Below, piece after piece: positions 54,101 through 62,224 of a stretch of DNA of 64,000 nt. This DNA comes from Sphingobium sp. (GTDB taxonomy: Bacteria > Pseudomonadota > Alphaproteobacteria > Sphingomonadales > Sphingomonadaceae): positions 525,001 to 589,000 of the forward strand of contig CP136575.1 of assembly GCA_035196065.1 (NCBI GenBank). Reading direction: 5' to 3'. Below the pieces are notes generated by a model, which saw nothing but the letters and a program-made list of their open reading frames with translations, was not told the DNA's origin and made no database searches. Position 1 is the stretch's first letter. Every line of letters begins with the position of its first letter. The position numbers were made by a program, and so were the translations under genes.

Positions 54101-54214
54101 TGCCGCAGCTACCGGCGTGGCTGCTGCGTCCTGCGCATGCACGGCTGTTGCAGCCATCAACCCTGTACTGCTTAGCAATGCCAGCTTCAGGTACATCTTG
54201 GTTGTCATCATCAT
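51140..54214 (-). CDS. TonB-dependent outer-membrane receptor
   Basis: A 1024-residue receptor. A signal (LALLSSTGLMAATAVHAQD) precedes a short Ala-rich stretch, the TonB box region (EAEPAIVVIGSQIQGAQIND), a plug domain (GDELFRSIPQAGTVAF, VNLRDLGTGNTLLLINGRRM, RIEVLRDGASAIYGADAVAG) and a long barrel ending in Phe (RGRVFHVELRKKF). The group is large, like the peptide or polymer receptors of sphingomonads. It sits between an esterase gene and an M14 peptidase gene, so its ligand may be a peptide or ester-linked oligomer. Confidence 0.95.
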   Translation of the reverse strand: MMMTTKMYLKLALLSSTGLMAATAVHAQDAAATPVAAATAAAQSTEEAEPAIVVIGSQIQGAQINDVLPVTVLDEQQIENTGASSGDELFRSIPQAGTVAFNEQNATTQNNVRGDVGSVNLRDLGTGNTLLLINGRRMNLHPGFQTELLVPVVSPDTNEIAPGSVRRIEVLRDGASAIYGADAVAGVINTVLKGNMNGGFVEADWRASDGTSLYSYRISGGLGLDFGGGRGNLTLYGGYFHENGLGASARDYSRDDDRLALVANTDFAGDASFNNRNTFGPFGQFDIQAPTNRTPIGDDDFYLQPSTFTGCRMDFRNGICARNGETPTTAVRYNTIFGNTLISRKTRYNAMALLNYDLTDDVEAYFEGSYYRSENKRANDASAILSAVPVGISRTAYWNPFGPTTLTSGAVNPNRLPGTTIPTTGADLIMERYRFVDAGNRDVFVDKDSFRLVGGLRGSFGAWDFDTGFVYSEARVTDLETNRVSLTAMQQSINRTTPDAYNPFNGGCLDDPGQGDCTPNPASVIDTFRINVSRDGGTTLALADFKVSRDDLISLPGGNLGIATGVEWRRETFFDDRDDRLDGTITFTDSVTGVFNGSDVAGTSPSPDTDGTREVYSAFAELFVPVVSRDMNIPLVEEFNIQMAGRIERFNDIKATAMVPRVAASWTTIPGITVRGAWSQGFRAPNLVQVNDDGTTRSNTRDDFVICQARVEKGLLSGLDACPGAGVVSFRSGAKDLKPEDSDSINLGVVLEPGFIPGLTLTADYWRVKQTELVGTFGDDNAIALDLLRRLSGSTNPNVIRATPTADDIALFTGTRLTPAGAIVRVLDPYLNLDSRVSKGWDFGLFYNVPEFGLGQFRVRLNAARLKSFVQSASTDGEELLAGIAAGKLPADVTIGGLGELLEIDGRPKWRMSGSINWESGPVEVGLFGQYTGKVWDTSVVRDVLLVSDDPNANFYRVNDQFLTNLSISYTINNDTGLDGTRLRFAINNLFDKDPPLADETYGFYSELYTARGRVFHVELRKKF

Positions 54215-54228
54215 ACTCCCTGATTGTT

Positions 54229-55176
54229 TTATAGTGTTTTTATGGAATCAAACCATTTCCGGAACATTTCCGGCCATTGGCTCAAAATCTGGTCCGGGTT
54301 GCCAAGGCCCCATCCGTGCCCGCCATCGCGAAACAGGTGCAACTCTGCCGACGCACCCGAGGCATTTAGTTTTTCAAACAATAAAATTCCATGCCCGGGA
54401 GGCGTAATCTTGTCGTCCGCTGACGCAAAAATGATCGTCGGCGGAGCATCGGCGCTGGCATAAGTGTCAAGCGACCAGGCGGTCTCTGCCTCGACATCCG
54501 CGGTGTTGCCGACAATTTCACGACGGGTACGGGTCGTGTCATAGGGCTTTCGCAGCGAAACGACCGGAAACAGCAGCACCGAGAAATCCGGTCTGGCGCT
54601 GGCTTTCTCATAGCGGTCGGCGCCTTCATAGAGCCGGCGTTGCGGCTGTAAGGCGGTGAAACCGGCCAGATGGCCGCCGGCCGAGAAACCCATGACACCA
54701 ATTTGCTTTGGGTCGATGCTGAACTCGGAAGCTTTGGTACGAATGATGCGCATTGCGCGCTGAGCATCCATGAACGGCGCGGTTGCCTCCCATCCATCAT
54801 TCGGCAGACGGTAAATCAGTTCAAACACGGTAAAGCCACGCTGCTGCAGCCAGCGTGCAATGGGCGTGCTTTCTTTCCACAACTGAATCCGGAAATAGCC
54901 GCCACCGCCGCACACTAAAACAGCCGCGCCATTAGGGTTGGCCGGACGATAGACGCGCATGCGCGGGGTAGAAATATTCGAAAGCGCACCAAATCCTGCG
55001 CCTTCAATCCCCAGTTTTTCGGGTCCAGTTGGTCCGCCCTGCCCTGGTGGTTTGCCGGGCCATAAAGGGATCTCCTCCCACGCCTCCGCTAATGCAGGCG
55101 CTGCAGTGCCAAGTTCCAAAGCACCGATCGCCGTCAGCAGGGCAAGGTTACCGAGCAAGGTGCGACGTCCGATCAT
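54229..55176 (-). CDS. Exported esterase (BD-FAE / acetyl-xylan-esterase-like)
   Basis: A 315-residue protein with a Tat-type signal ([20 protein letters not shown]). Mature alpha/beta hydrolase: [18 protein letters not shown] (oxyanion region), [13 protein letters not shown] with nucleophile Ser, acid region [14 protein letters not shown] and His in [12 protein letters not shown]. The pattern is that of the esterase group related to acetyl-xylan esterases. It overlaps dctA by four bases and ends 15 bases before the receptor start, so it belongs to the same operon. Confidence 0.9.
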   Translation of the reverse strand: MIGRRTLLGNLALLTAIGALELGTAAPALAEAWEEIPLWPGKPPGQGGPTGPEKLGIEGAGFGALSNISTPRMRVYRPANPNGAAVLVCGGGGYFRIQLWKESTPIARWLQQRGFTVFELIYRLPNDGWEATAPFMDAQRAMRIIRTKASEFSIDPKQIGVMGFSAGGHLAGFTALQPQRRLYEGADRYEKASARPDFSVLLFPVVSLRKPYDTTRTRREIVGNTADVEAETAWSLDTYASADAPPTIIFASADDKITPPGHGILLFEKLNASGASAELHLFRDGGHGWGLGNPDQILSQWPEMFRKWFDSIKTL

Positions 55177-56558
55177 AGAGTTTTGCCCATTGCAGCGACC
55201 AAAGCCTCGCTGTGCGGGCCGCTGCGTTCATGACGTTCGATGTCATCCTCCGGCAGCGGCATCGGCCTTCCCGCCATTGCAGCCGCCAAACGATCAGTAT
55301 CCAGCGCCCCTTCCCAACGGGCGACGACAATCGTTGCAACAGCATTGCCGATGAAGTTGGTCAGTGCCCGGCACTCGCTCATAAAGCGGTCGATCCCAAG
55401 GATCAGCGCCATGCCTGCGACTGGAACCGATGGGACAACCGACAAGGTTGTCGCCAAGATTACAAACCCAGCGCCTGTCACTCCTGCTGCGCCTTTAGAA
55501 CTGATCATTGCAACCAACACCAATGCCAATTGTTCGGACATAGAAAGGTCTATGCCGACCGCCTGCGCTATGAACAAAGCGGCGAGAGTCATATAAATAT
55601 TGGTGCCGTCTAGATTGAAGGAATAACCTGTTGGCACCACCAGACCGACCACGCTTTTGCGAGCCCCCGCGATTTCCATCTTTTCCATCAAGCTAGGCAG
55701 CGCCGCTTCCGACGAGGATGTGCCTAGCACCAGCAGCAGTTCCTCGCGCAGGTATCGGATCAACTTGAAAATCGAAAAACCCGCAAAATAGCCAACGAGG
55801 CCAAGAACAACGATCACAAAGAGCAGCGATGTGAGATAAAAGGTCGCAACCAAAGCGGCGAGGTTCGCCAGTGAGGCAATCCCAAATTCACCAATAGTGA
55901 AAGCAATCGCGCCGAATGCCCCGATCGGTGCAAGTTTCATCAACATGTGCACGAGCTTGAAGATCACCTCGTTGAGCGAGGAGAGAACATCAAGCACTAG
56001 GTCACTGTGCGGGCGCGTGGCCGCTAGCGCCAACCCAGTCAGGATCGCGACCAGGAGGACCTGAAGGATATTGCCCTCGGTCATTGCGCTAAACAATGTC
56101 GTCGGAATGATGTTCAGCAGAAAGGCCGTAATGGTCTGGTCTTTTGCCGTGCTGGCATAACCTTCAACTTTACTGGCATCCAGCGTCGCAGGATCAATCC
56201 CCAGACCCGCGCCCGGCTGCACGATATTGCCGACGACAAGCCCGATGATGAGCGCCAGAGTGGAAAAGAAAAGAAAATAAGCAAACGCCTTTCCCGCAAC
56301 ACTGCCGACCGCGGACAAATTGCGCATGCCGGAAATGCCGGTGGCAACAGTGAGAAAAATCACCGGGGCGATAATCATTTTCACCAATTTAATGAAACCA
56401 TCGCCCAGAGGCTTCAGCGCAGAGCCAATATCCGGATAGAGGTGGCCCAACAGCGCGCCAAGGCAGATCGCCGCCAGCACCTGCACATAAAGCTTGCGAT
56501 AAAGTGGCAACCGAATGCGGGGTTCTGATGCACCAGTTGTAGGCGTCGCGGCCTGCAT
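55173..56558 (-). CDS. dctA: C4-dicarboxylate/cation symporter DctA
   Basis: A 461-residue member of the dicarboxylate/amino acid:cation symporter family with eight helices and two hairpins. Signature segments are [17 protein letters not shown] (first hairpin), [19 protein letters not shown] and [20 protein letters not shown] (second hairpin). DctA takes up succinate, fumarate, malate and aspartate. AGGGAGCAGGA precedes the ATG. It is the first gene of the leftward series (esterase, TonB receptor, M14, esterase) and divergent from dctB-dctD, the usual regulators of dctA. Confidence 0.92.
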   Translation of the reverse strand: MQAATPTTGASEPRIRLPLYRKLYVQVLAAICLGALLGHLYPDIGSALKPLGDGFIKLVKMIIAPVIFLTVATGISGMRNLSAVGSVAGKAFAYFLFFSTLALIIGLVVGNIVQPGAGLGIDPATLDASKVEGYASTAKDQTITAFLLNIIPTTLFSAMTEGNILQVLLVAILTGLALAATRPHSDLVLDVLSSLNEVIFKLVHMLMKLAPIGAFGAIAFTIGEFGIASLANLAALVATFYLTSLLFVIVVLGLVGYFAGFSIFKLIRYLREELLLVLGTSSSEAALPSLMEKMEIAGARKSVVGLVVPTGYSFNLDGTNIYMTLAALFIAQAVGIDLSMSEQLALVLVAMISSKGAAGVTGAGFVILATTLSVVPSVPVAGMALILGIDRFMSECRALTNFIGNAVATIVVARWEGALDTDRLAAAMAGRPMPLPEDDIERHERSGPHSEALVAAMGKTL

Positions 56559-56757
56559 TTTTTCCTGCTCCCTATCCGGATTTTCTCCCCGGTTTTCGAC
56601 AAAATAAGCTCAATGCAGCCAAGCACAACGGAATTTGAAGTTATGATTTAATTTATAAATAACAAAAAGATGATGATATCCACCGCTCATTTATTCTGAT
56701 TTTCCAGACAAAATTCTTGCAATTTTTGCGGATTTCCAGACAAATGGTGGCCATAGA
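56559..56757. promoter_or_regulatory. dctA / dctB divergent spacer with tandem 12-mers
   Basis: 199 bases. TTTCCAGACAAA occurs at 56701-56712 and 56733-56744 (32-base period), just upstream of dctB and about 140-190 bases before dctA. These are candidate regulator sites. The rest is AT-rich around 56640-56670. I found no -24/-12 promoter with correct spacing. Confidence 0.5.
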
Positions 56758-58443
56758 ATGATTTTTAAATTGCCCCCCACCCCCGCGCCGGGTCGGCGCT
56801 ATTTGGCCGTGATCTTAGCGGCGGGTCTTCTGCTGATTGCAGGTTTGGGTCTTGTGGTTATCGATCGCACCTTGCGGGCTTCGGCGCTCGATGAAGCGGA
56901 ACGAGTTGCTCAAAACGAAGCGGCGATTTTTGCGGCAGGGCTAGAAAGCGAACTCGACAAATTCAGTCTGGTCCCGCTGGTGCTGGCGAAAGATCCCCAA
57001 GTCCAGTCCCTTCTGCTTGGCAGCCGGATACAGCAAGCCGGACTTAACCGGCGGCTCGAGCAAATCGCACAACAAAGCGGAGCAGCCGCGATCTACTTAA
57101 TGGACGACAAAGGCCTGACTTTGGCAGCCAGCAACTGGAACCGGCCGGACAGTTTCGTTGGCTCTAACTATAGATTTCGGCATTACTTTCGCGAAGCGGT
57201 TACTTCCGGAACGGCGAATGAGTTTGCACTGGGTACAGTCAGTCGGCGGCCCGGGCTGTACATCTCCCGTCGCGTAAACACCCCTTCTGGTCCGGTCGGC
57301 GTTGTTGCAATCAAGGTGGAATTCGACACGATTGAAGCCAACTGGGCAAAAGCGACTTCTGGAGTGTATGTGACCGACGCCGATGGTGTCATCCTGGTGA
57401 CCAGCAAGCCTGGCTGGAGATTCAATACCACCCGGCCGGTTTCTGCCGGCCAACGCAATATGGAACAGGATCGGCGGCAGTTCGGTAAATCAGAGCTTCC
57501 GCTCTTCACACCCGAAACAGGCATTACGTCCGCACAAGCGCCTTTGATCAACAGCATCAAGCCGGTCGCGCCATTCAACTGGCAGTTGCATCTTTTGTCC
57601 GATCCATCGATTTCGCTCGCCGCCGCCAAGGCAAATGCTCGCCTGCTGTTTCTTTTGTTACTTGTACTGGCGGTCTGCACCGCCGCGGCGGCAGCAGTCA
57701 GCATTCGGCGTAGAGAAGCCAGGGCGCAGCAGCTTGTGAATGAACGCACCGCGCTTCTGCGTGATCAACTACAGCAGGCGAACAGGCTGGCGACCCTCGG
57801 CCAGATAACGGCAGGCGTTGGACATGAAATCCGCCAGCCGGTAGCCGCGGTGCGCATATTGGCAGAGACGGGCCAGCGATTGGTCGAGCGCGGAGCATAT
57901 GACGACGCCCGCGCAAACTTTAACCGAATAACCGCACTGACTGAACGGATCGGGACGATAACCGACGAGTTGCGGCGGTTCAGCCAGCGCAGGAATCGTG
58001 CACCGCGCAAGGTTCCGTTGCGCCAGGTCATCGATGGCGCACGGTTGCTTCTGCGTGACAGGATCGTCCAACTCGAAATCGACTTTGTCATGCCTCCCGA
58101 ACCGGCGCTCGACCTGATTGTTCGCGGCGAGCATGTCGCTCTCGAACAGGTACTGGTCAATCTATTGCAGAATGCGCTTGATGCTGCCGGGCAGCGCGGC
58201 CGAGTTGTGATCGAAGTAATGGAAGCCGGCCCGTTCATCCGGCTTTCCGTGATCGACAATGGGCCGGGCCTGACGACCGAGCAGAGGGCCAACCTGTTCC
58301 AGCCCTTTGCCACGACCAAAGCAGAAGGGCTTGGGCTGGGACTAGTGATATCGCAGGATATCATGCGCGGACTTGGAGGTGATCTGGTAGCAGATGAAAT
58401 ACCGGCCGGCGCATGCTTCACGATGGCCATACCGTGCAAATGA
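56758..58443 (+). CDS. dctB: C4-dicarboxylate sensor histidine kinase DctB
   Basis: A 561-residue membrane kinase. A first helix (YLAVILAAGLLLIAGLGLVVI) and a second (LLFLLLLVLAVCTAAAAAVSI, about 298-318) flank a periplasmic double-Cache sensor of the DctB type (AIYLMDDKGLTLAASNWNRP, GSNYRFRHYFREAV). The kinase has the H box VGHEIRQPVAAVRIL, N box VLVNLLQNALDAAG, G1 VIDNGPGLTT and G2 KAEGLGLGLVISQDIM. Length and domain order are normal. The stop overlaps dctD as ATGA. Confidence 0.93.
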   Translation: MIFKLPPTPAPGRRYLAVILAAGLLLIAGLGLVVIDRTLRASALDEAERVAQNEAAIFAAGLESELDKFSLVPLVLAKDPQVQSLLLGSRIQQAGLNRRLEQIAQQSGAAAIYLMDDKGLTLAASNWNRPDSFVGSNYRFRHYFREAVTSGTANEFALGTVSRRPGLYISRRVNTPSGPVGVVAIKVEFDTIEANWAKATSGVYVTDADGVILVTSKPGWRFNTTRPVSAGQRNMEQDRRQFGKSELPLFTPETGITSAQAPLINSIKPVAPFNWQLHLLSDPSISLAAAKANARLLFLLLLVLAVCTAAAAAVSIRRREARAQQLVNERTALLRDQLQQANRLATLGQITAGVGHEIRQPVAAVRILAETGQRLVERGAYDDARANFNRITALTERIGTITDELRRFSQRRNRAPRKVPLRQVIDGARLLLRDRIVQLEIDFVMPPEPALDLIVRGEHVALEQVLVNLLQNALDAAGQRGRVVIEVMEAGPFIRLSVIDNGPGLTTEQRANLFQPFATTKAEGLGLGLVISQDIMRGLGGDLVADEIPAGACFTMAIPCK

Positions 58444-59765
58444 GCAGCTCGCCGCCCGTCACTGTTTTCTTGGTCGAGGATGATGAGTCGCTTGGCCCCG
58501 CCGTCGCCGACGCCTTGCGACTGGAAGGGATGCTGGTTTCGCTATTCCGTCGGGCGGAAGCGGCACTTGACGCTCTACCTCCAGACTTTCCCGGTGTAGT
58601 GGTAAGCGATGTGCGCTTGCCAGGGATGGATGGTCTCGCCTTGTTTGCAAGACTGCAAGAGCGCGATCCCGATTTGCCGGTGATTTTCACCACGGGCCAT
58701 GGCGATGTCGAAATGGCGGTTGCAGCATTGAAAAACGGCGCCGCGGACTTTTTCACAAAGCCTTATTCCTCGACAACATTGTTACGCGCCATTTCTAGTG
58801 CCGCAGAACGACGGCGGCTAGTGCTGGAAAACCGCAGATTGCGAGACGCAATGTTGGTGCAAGCGCGTGAGAAGTTCATCGGATTATCGGATTTCGCCTC
58901 ACGCGTGCGTGGAATGCTCTATGCCGTCGCCCAAGCTGAGATCGATGTCGTGATCGAAGGAGATACCGGCACCGGCAAGACATTTGTTGCTCGGCTGATC
59001 CATGAACTAGGTCCGCGTCGCAGCAGGCCGTTTGTGCAGATCGACGCGGGCGCGCTCACACATCAGGACGCGGATCTTTTGCTGTTTGGCCGAGAGCCGG
59101 GCGGCGGCGGATTGTCACGAACCGGGCTGATAGAGCGCGCCAATGGTGGAACTTTGCTGATCGACCAAATTGAAACCGCCAGCCCAAATCTTCAGGCGCG
59201 GCTTCTATCTGCTTTGGAAACCCGTTCCATTTTGCCCGCCGGAGCCGATCGCTCCCGAAAACTGAACCTGTGCGTTGTGGTTACACGGCAATTGTCGGGC
59301 GACACGGATCATAGCAGTGACAGCAGAAGCCAGTTTCATGAACGGCTTGGCGCAGTCCGCTTGACACTGGCGCCCCTAAGCGCACGACGCGAAGACATTC
59401 CAATCCTGTTTCGCCAATTTCTGTCGCGGCATGAAGCTGAACTTGATTTGCCGCATCGTGAAGTAACCGAAAGCGTCTGGCACTATCTTCAAACCCATGA
59501 CTGGCCGGGGAATATCCGCGAATTGGAGGCATTCGCTCGGAGTTGGACCGTCGGCCTGAATCTGCCGATAGACACATTGTCGCCGCAGAGCGACGGCCGC
59601 CCGCTCCACATTGTCGTCGCCGAATTTGAACGCACTGTATTGGAAAATGCATTGCGCTCAACCGGAGGCAATATCCATCAACTGGAACAGGCCCTAGGTA
59701 CACCCCGCAAGACACTTTATGACAAGCTTAAGCGTTATGGCCTTCGCTCAAAGGATTACCGATAA
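58440..59765 (+). CDS. dctD: DctD-like response regulator with degenerate AAA+ domain
   Basis: A 441-residue regulator. The receiver has VFLVEDDES, likely phospho-acceptor Asp57 and TKPYS. The AAA+ domain keeps Walker A (GDTGTGKTF, 174-182), but where sigma-54 activators have GAFTGA it reads LFGREPGGGGLSRTG (about 215-229), and Walker B is LLIDQIE, with Gln243 replacing the catalytic Glu. The C-terminus is a Fis-type helix-turn-helix (LEQALGTPRKTLYDKLKRYG). It may bind DNA and ATP without activating sigma-54, perhaps acting on sigma-70 promoters. The start overlaps the dctB stop. Confidence 0.9.
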   Translation: MSSSPPVTVFLVEDDESLGPAVADALRLEGMLVSLFRRAEAALDALPPDFPGVVVSDVRLPGMDGLALFARLQERDPDLPVIFTTGHGDVEMAVAALKNGAADFFTKPYSSTTLLRAISSAAERRRLVLENRRLRDAMLVQAREKFIGLSDFASRVRGMLYAVAQAEIDVVIEGDTGTGKTFVARLIHELGPRRSRPFVQIDAGALTHQDADLLLFGREPGGGGLSRTGLIERANGGTLLIDQIETASPNLQARLLSALETRSILPAGADRSRKLNLCVVVTRQLSGDTDHSSDSRSQFHERLGAVRLTLAPLSARREDIPILFRQFLSRHEAELDLPHREVTESVWHYLQTHDWPGNIRELEAFARSWTVGLNLPIDTLSPQSDGRPLHIVVAEFERTVLENALRSTGGNIHQLEQALGTPRKTLYDKLKRYGLRSKDYR

Positions 59766-59767
59766 AC

Positions 59768-60016
59768 CTCAGTGTTGCAGCCAACCGCCTGCGGCACGGC
59801 CGGCAGATCCGATTGGTCATTGAAGGTGATGGGCCGCCTCCAACGGCGCCGGTCAAACAAGCATGTCGGGTGGCTTCGTCTCCACAAAGACAGCGCGACA
59901 CCAAGCTGATCACTCTGCTCGCCGAGGCGCATGCAGCGCGAAAGCTGGTGCTTGCCCATCCCAACACTTCACTTGCCGATCTCGCCAAGCAGCATGCGGC
60001 GTTGTTGGAATGCTAA
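59768..60016 (+). pseudogene. Probable serine-recombinase C-terminal remnant
   Basis: The frame from 59768 reads LSVAANRLRHGRQIRLVIEG, then TKLITLLAEAHAARKLVLAH and NTSLADLAKQHAALLE, and stops at 60016. The RLRHGRQ-RLVIEG and AEAHAAR segments resemble the C-terminal region of large serine recombinases of sphingomonads. Neither the catalytic N-terminus nor the usual end is present. It begins directly at the dctD stop. The match is from memory of the family and needs a search. Confidence 0.5.
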
Positions 60017-60088
60017 GCTTAGGAGGGTTTGTGCAACAAGACAGAGGCCTTGGCTTCCAACGGCAGTGCAACTTTGATGGTTTGAGCT

Positions 60089-60931
60089 GGTGCTGTCAGT
60101 CTAACGCTAACTGGTCTCCACTGAACAAGGGCAGGGCAGGTGGCCGCTGCGCCTCAGGCAGCGAGAGAATGCCACTCAGCCAGGGCGGCTGAGCGATGGA
60201 GCTTGTAGGTCTTTCGGTCAACGAGGTGGCGGTCTGAGGCGAAGTGGTTGTGCAGTGAGGCGTGGACGGAGGCGAACTTCTGTAGCGACTTCATCTGCCG
60301 AAATCTGAGCATCGCACGCTCTCGTCGCCTGAAGGGGAGGCGGCTGTTCTCAACCCTGTTGTTGGCCCAGCGGCCGATCTCCTGCTTCTCCCGATTGCCC
60401 AACTCGTCCATCGCTGCGCCGTAGGACCGCAGGCCGTCGGTGGTAATTGTCTCGACGCAACCGTGCCGCTTCAGCGCCTTCTTTATGAATGCCAGCGCAG
60501 CTTTCTTATCTCTGGTCTTTGTGACGTAACTGTCGAGGATCTCACCTTCCTGGTCGACCGCGCGCCACAGGTAGTGCATCTCTCCGCCAATCTTCACGTA
60601 CATCTCGTCGAGGTGCCAGTTCCAGTGGCGAAAGCCCTTCATTCGTGAGACCTGCTGCCGGCGGATATCGGCAGCGAACATTGGGCCAAAGCGGTTCCAC
60701 CAGAAGCGCACCGTCTCATGGCAGATGTCTATTCCCCGCTCGAACAGCAGGTCCTCGACATTCCGCAGCGACAGCGGAAACCGGACATACATCATCACCA
60801 CGAGGCGGATCACTTCGGGCGATGAGTTGAAATAGCGGAAGGGATTGGCGGGCTTCTTCGATCTCGGCATTCTGCGCAGCTAGCGGCCCTCGACCCCTGC
60901 GCCTAGCCGGTCCATTTGCTCTGACAGGGCC
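60089..60931. mobile_element. IS6-family insertion sequence, intact transposase
   Basis: An IS6-type transposase gene lies 65 and 61 bases from two imperfect inverted ends: GGTGCTGTCAG (60089-60099, reading right) and GGCCCTGTCAG (60931-60921, reading left), nine of eleven matching. The total of about 843 bases is typical for the family. The 8-base flanks (TTTGAGCT and GTTCAACG) are not identical, so no target duplication is seen. It may have arrived by cointegrate or deletion, or the ends may be misplaced. Confidence 0.6.
60154..60870 (-). CDS. IS6-family DDE transposase
   Basis: A 238-residue transposase of normal IS6 length. The N-terminal DNA-binding region is NPFRYFNSSPEVIRLVVMMY, then VRFPLSLRNVEDLLFERGID. 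The catalytic triad lies in HLDEMYVKI, ITTDGLRSYGAAM and NRVENSRLPFRRRE. The frame is uninterrupted, so the element may be active. Two partial relatives occur in this window at 32232-32306 and 37208-37402. Confidence 0.95.
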   Translation of the reverse strand: MPRSKKPANPFRYFNSSPEVIRLVVMMYVRFPLSLRNVEDLLFERGIDICHETVRFWWNRFGPMFAADIRRQQVSRMKGFRHWNWHLDEMYVKIGGEMHYLWRAVDQEGEILDSYVTKTRDKKAALAFIKKALKRHGCVETITTDGLRSYGAAMDELGNREKQEIGRWANNRVENSRLPFRRRERAMLRFRQMKSLQKFASVHASLHNHFASDRHLVDRKTYKLHRSAALAEWHSLAA

Positions 60932-60932
60932 G

Positions 60933-61085
60933 TTCAACGCCATGCTCGCACCGCATTGGCAGAGGCTCTGCGATCCCGAAATACGCGAACTTGCCATAAT
61001 GCCGGAAATCAATGGCGCGGAGGACGATGCTGTGGATGTGGAGGTCGACGGCGAGGATCAGGGTGAGGACGGCGCGCCGTCCTGA
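60933..61085 (+). pseudogene. Acidic C-terminal gene fragment abutting the IS right end
   Basis: Immediately after the proposed IS end a frame of protein-like composition reads FNAMLAPHWQRLCDPEIREL, AIMPEINGAEDDAVDVEV, then DGEDQGEDGAPS and stops at 61085. The first part looks like the end of a domain, the last part is an acidic tail. It has no start and no recognised family. It appears to be the 3' end of a gene cut by the insertion or by a deletion next to it. Confidence 0.4.
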
Positions 61086-61124
61086 TGCGCGGGGAGAAGG
61101 AGTTGTTATCAAAGGTCGGTTAAC

Positions 61125-61166
61125 GCGAAAGGTCCTGTCGCCTCACAAAGCCACAGGACCTTTCGC
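61125..61166. terminator. Perfect 14-bp hairpin downstream of the barrel gene
   Basis: GCGAAAGGTCCTGT (61125-61138) and ACAGGACCTTTCGC (61153-61166) are perfect complements separated by 14 bases. It lies about 95 bases beyond the 3' end of the leftward barrel gene. No T-run follows, so termination would not be of the simple intrinsic type. A remnant of a mobile-element end is the alternative. Confidence 0.5.
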
Positions 61167-61261
61167 ATAGGATCATTACGTTATGGGCAAGCGCTCAACG
61201 CGCAGCCGTGTTGGCATCAAGTTGTGCCAAGTGCACTTATGGAGTCTAGCCTCCAGCCTTT

Positions 61262-62152
61262 TCAGTCAAAAAGAACGCTAATGGTCATTCCGCCTGCAAA
61301 GTCAGTGCTGTTGTTGTTCAGCCCTGTGCTTCCAAAGAGCGAGAGATTGAGCCCCTTTGCAAGCCGGAAGCTTGCCCAACCCGTCACTTCGCTCGATGCC
61401 GGATTGCCGGTAATCGGCGATTGTTGCCAATCATAATCGGCACCGATAACCAAACCCTCGCCGGTGTTAATACTTGCGCCACCGCCAGCACCCCACGTGT
61501 CGCGAAGCGGCGTTAGAGTTGAGCTTCCCGCAAAGCGGCGACGGCCATGAACATAAACTGAGGCCGGACCAATATCCTTACCAAGGTCGCCCGAGACGGT
61601 AACATCCGCCTTGCCGGTGCCAATCCGCTTGCTGCTCGATGCTGTCGGCAATTTAACACGGCCAGTGGCATCGAAAAAGAAATCCGACCCCAGATCAAGG
61701 CTGTAGGTGGCAGCCATCACGACATCACCGATACCGCTGCGCTTGCCCGACAAGGGAACTGCACCGCCATCTTCTACGTCAACATCGCCGGAACCGCTGG
61801 AGCCACTACCTCCACGGCCGCGACCGCGACCACGTCCCCCACCACTACCGCTATCACCGCCGTCAGGCGTGTCGAGCAACGTACCCGGGCCCTCTATCCG
61901 GACATAAGGTACCGAAACGCGGAAACTGAAATTGGAATTGGTGTACTTGATCGACACCGGCGCCGAGAGCACCTTGGTCTTCTCGATCTCGCCATAATCG
62001 CCGGACGAATAATTTGCGCCTACAGAAATGCGAACGCTTTCATCGTCGTCGGCGCCATTGTCAGAGGGCAGGCTCTGTGCAGACACCGGTGCGGCAATCA
62101 TACCGGCGACCATGGCGAGCGTCAGACACGCCGTGTGGTTAAGATATTTCAT
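61262..62152 (-). CDS. Outer-membrane beta-barrel protein with RG-rich extracellular-type loop
   Basis: A 296-residue protein with a Sec signal (LTLAMVAGMIAAPVSAQ) and alternating beta strands to the C-terminal FAGGMTISVLFD. It resembles small transporter-like barrels of the MetA-phenol-degradation type. Between early strands lies a long low-complexity loop, DTPDGGDSGSGGGRGRGRGR and on, then acidic DVDVEDGG (about 95-130). The RG run is like that in the adjacent secreted protein. It is the last gene of the sigma/anti-sigma cassette, separated from the repeat protein by a strong hairpin. Confidence 0.8.
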   Translation of the reverse strand: MKYLNHTACLTLAMVAGMIAAPVSAQSLPSDNGADDDESVRISVGANYSSGDYGEIEKTKVLSAPVSIKYTNSNFSFRVSVPYVRIEGPGTLLDTPDGGDSGSGGGRGRGRGRGGSGSSGSGDVDVEDGGAVPLSGKRSGIGDVVMAATYSLDLGSDFFFDATGRVKLPTASSSKRIGTGKADVTVSGDLGKDIGPASVYVHGRRRFAGSSTLTPLRDTWGAGGGASINTGEGLVIGADYDWQQSPITGNPASSEVTGWASFRLAKGLNLSLFGSTGLNNNSTDFAGGMTISVLFD

Positions 62153-62224
62153 AAGTATTTCCCCGGATTATTTGCGCCGTCATGACCCGAAGAGCCCGCA
62201 GCGACAGTTGCTAAATCAAGAATT

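Noticed and set aside
56594-56625. Possible sigma-54 promoter (TTGGC...GAGC on the minus strand) before dctA
   Set aside because: The GG and GC are separated by nine bases rather than ten and other consensus bases are missing.
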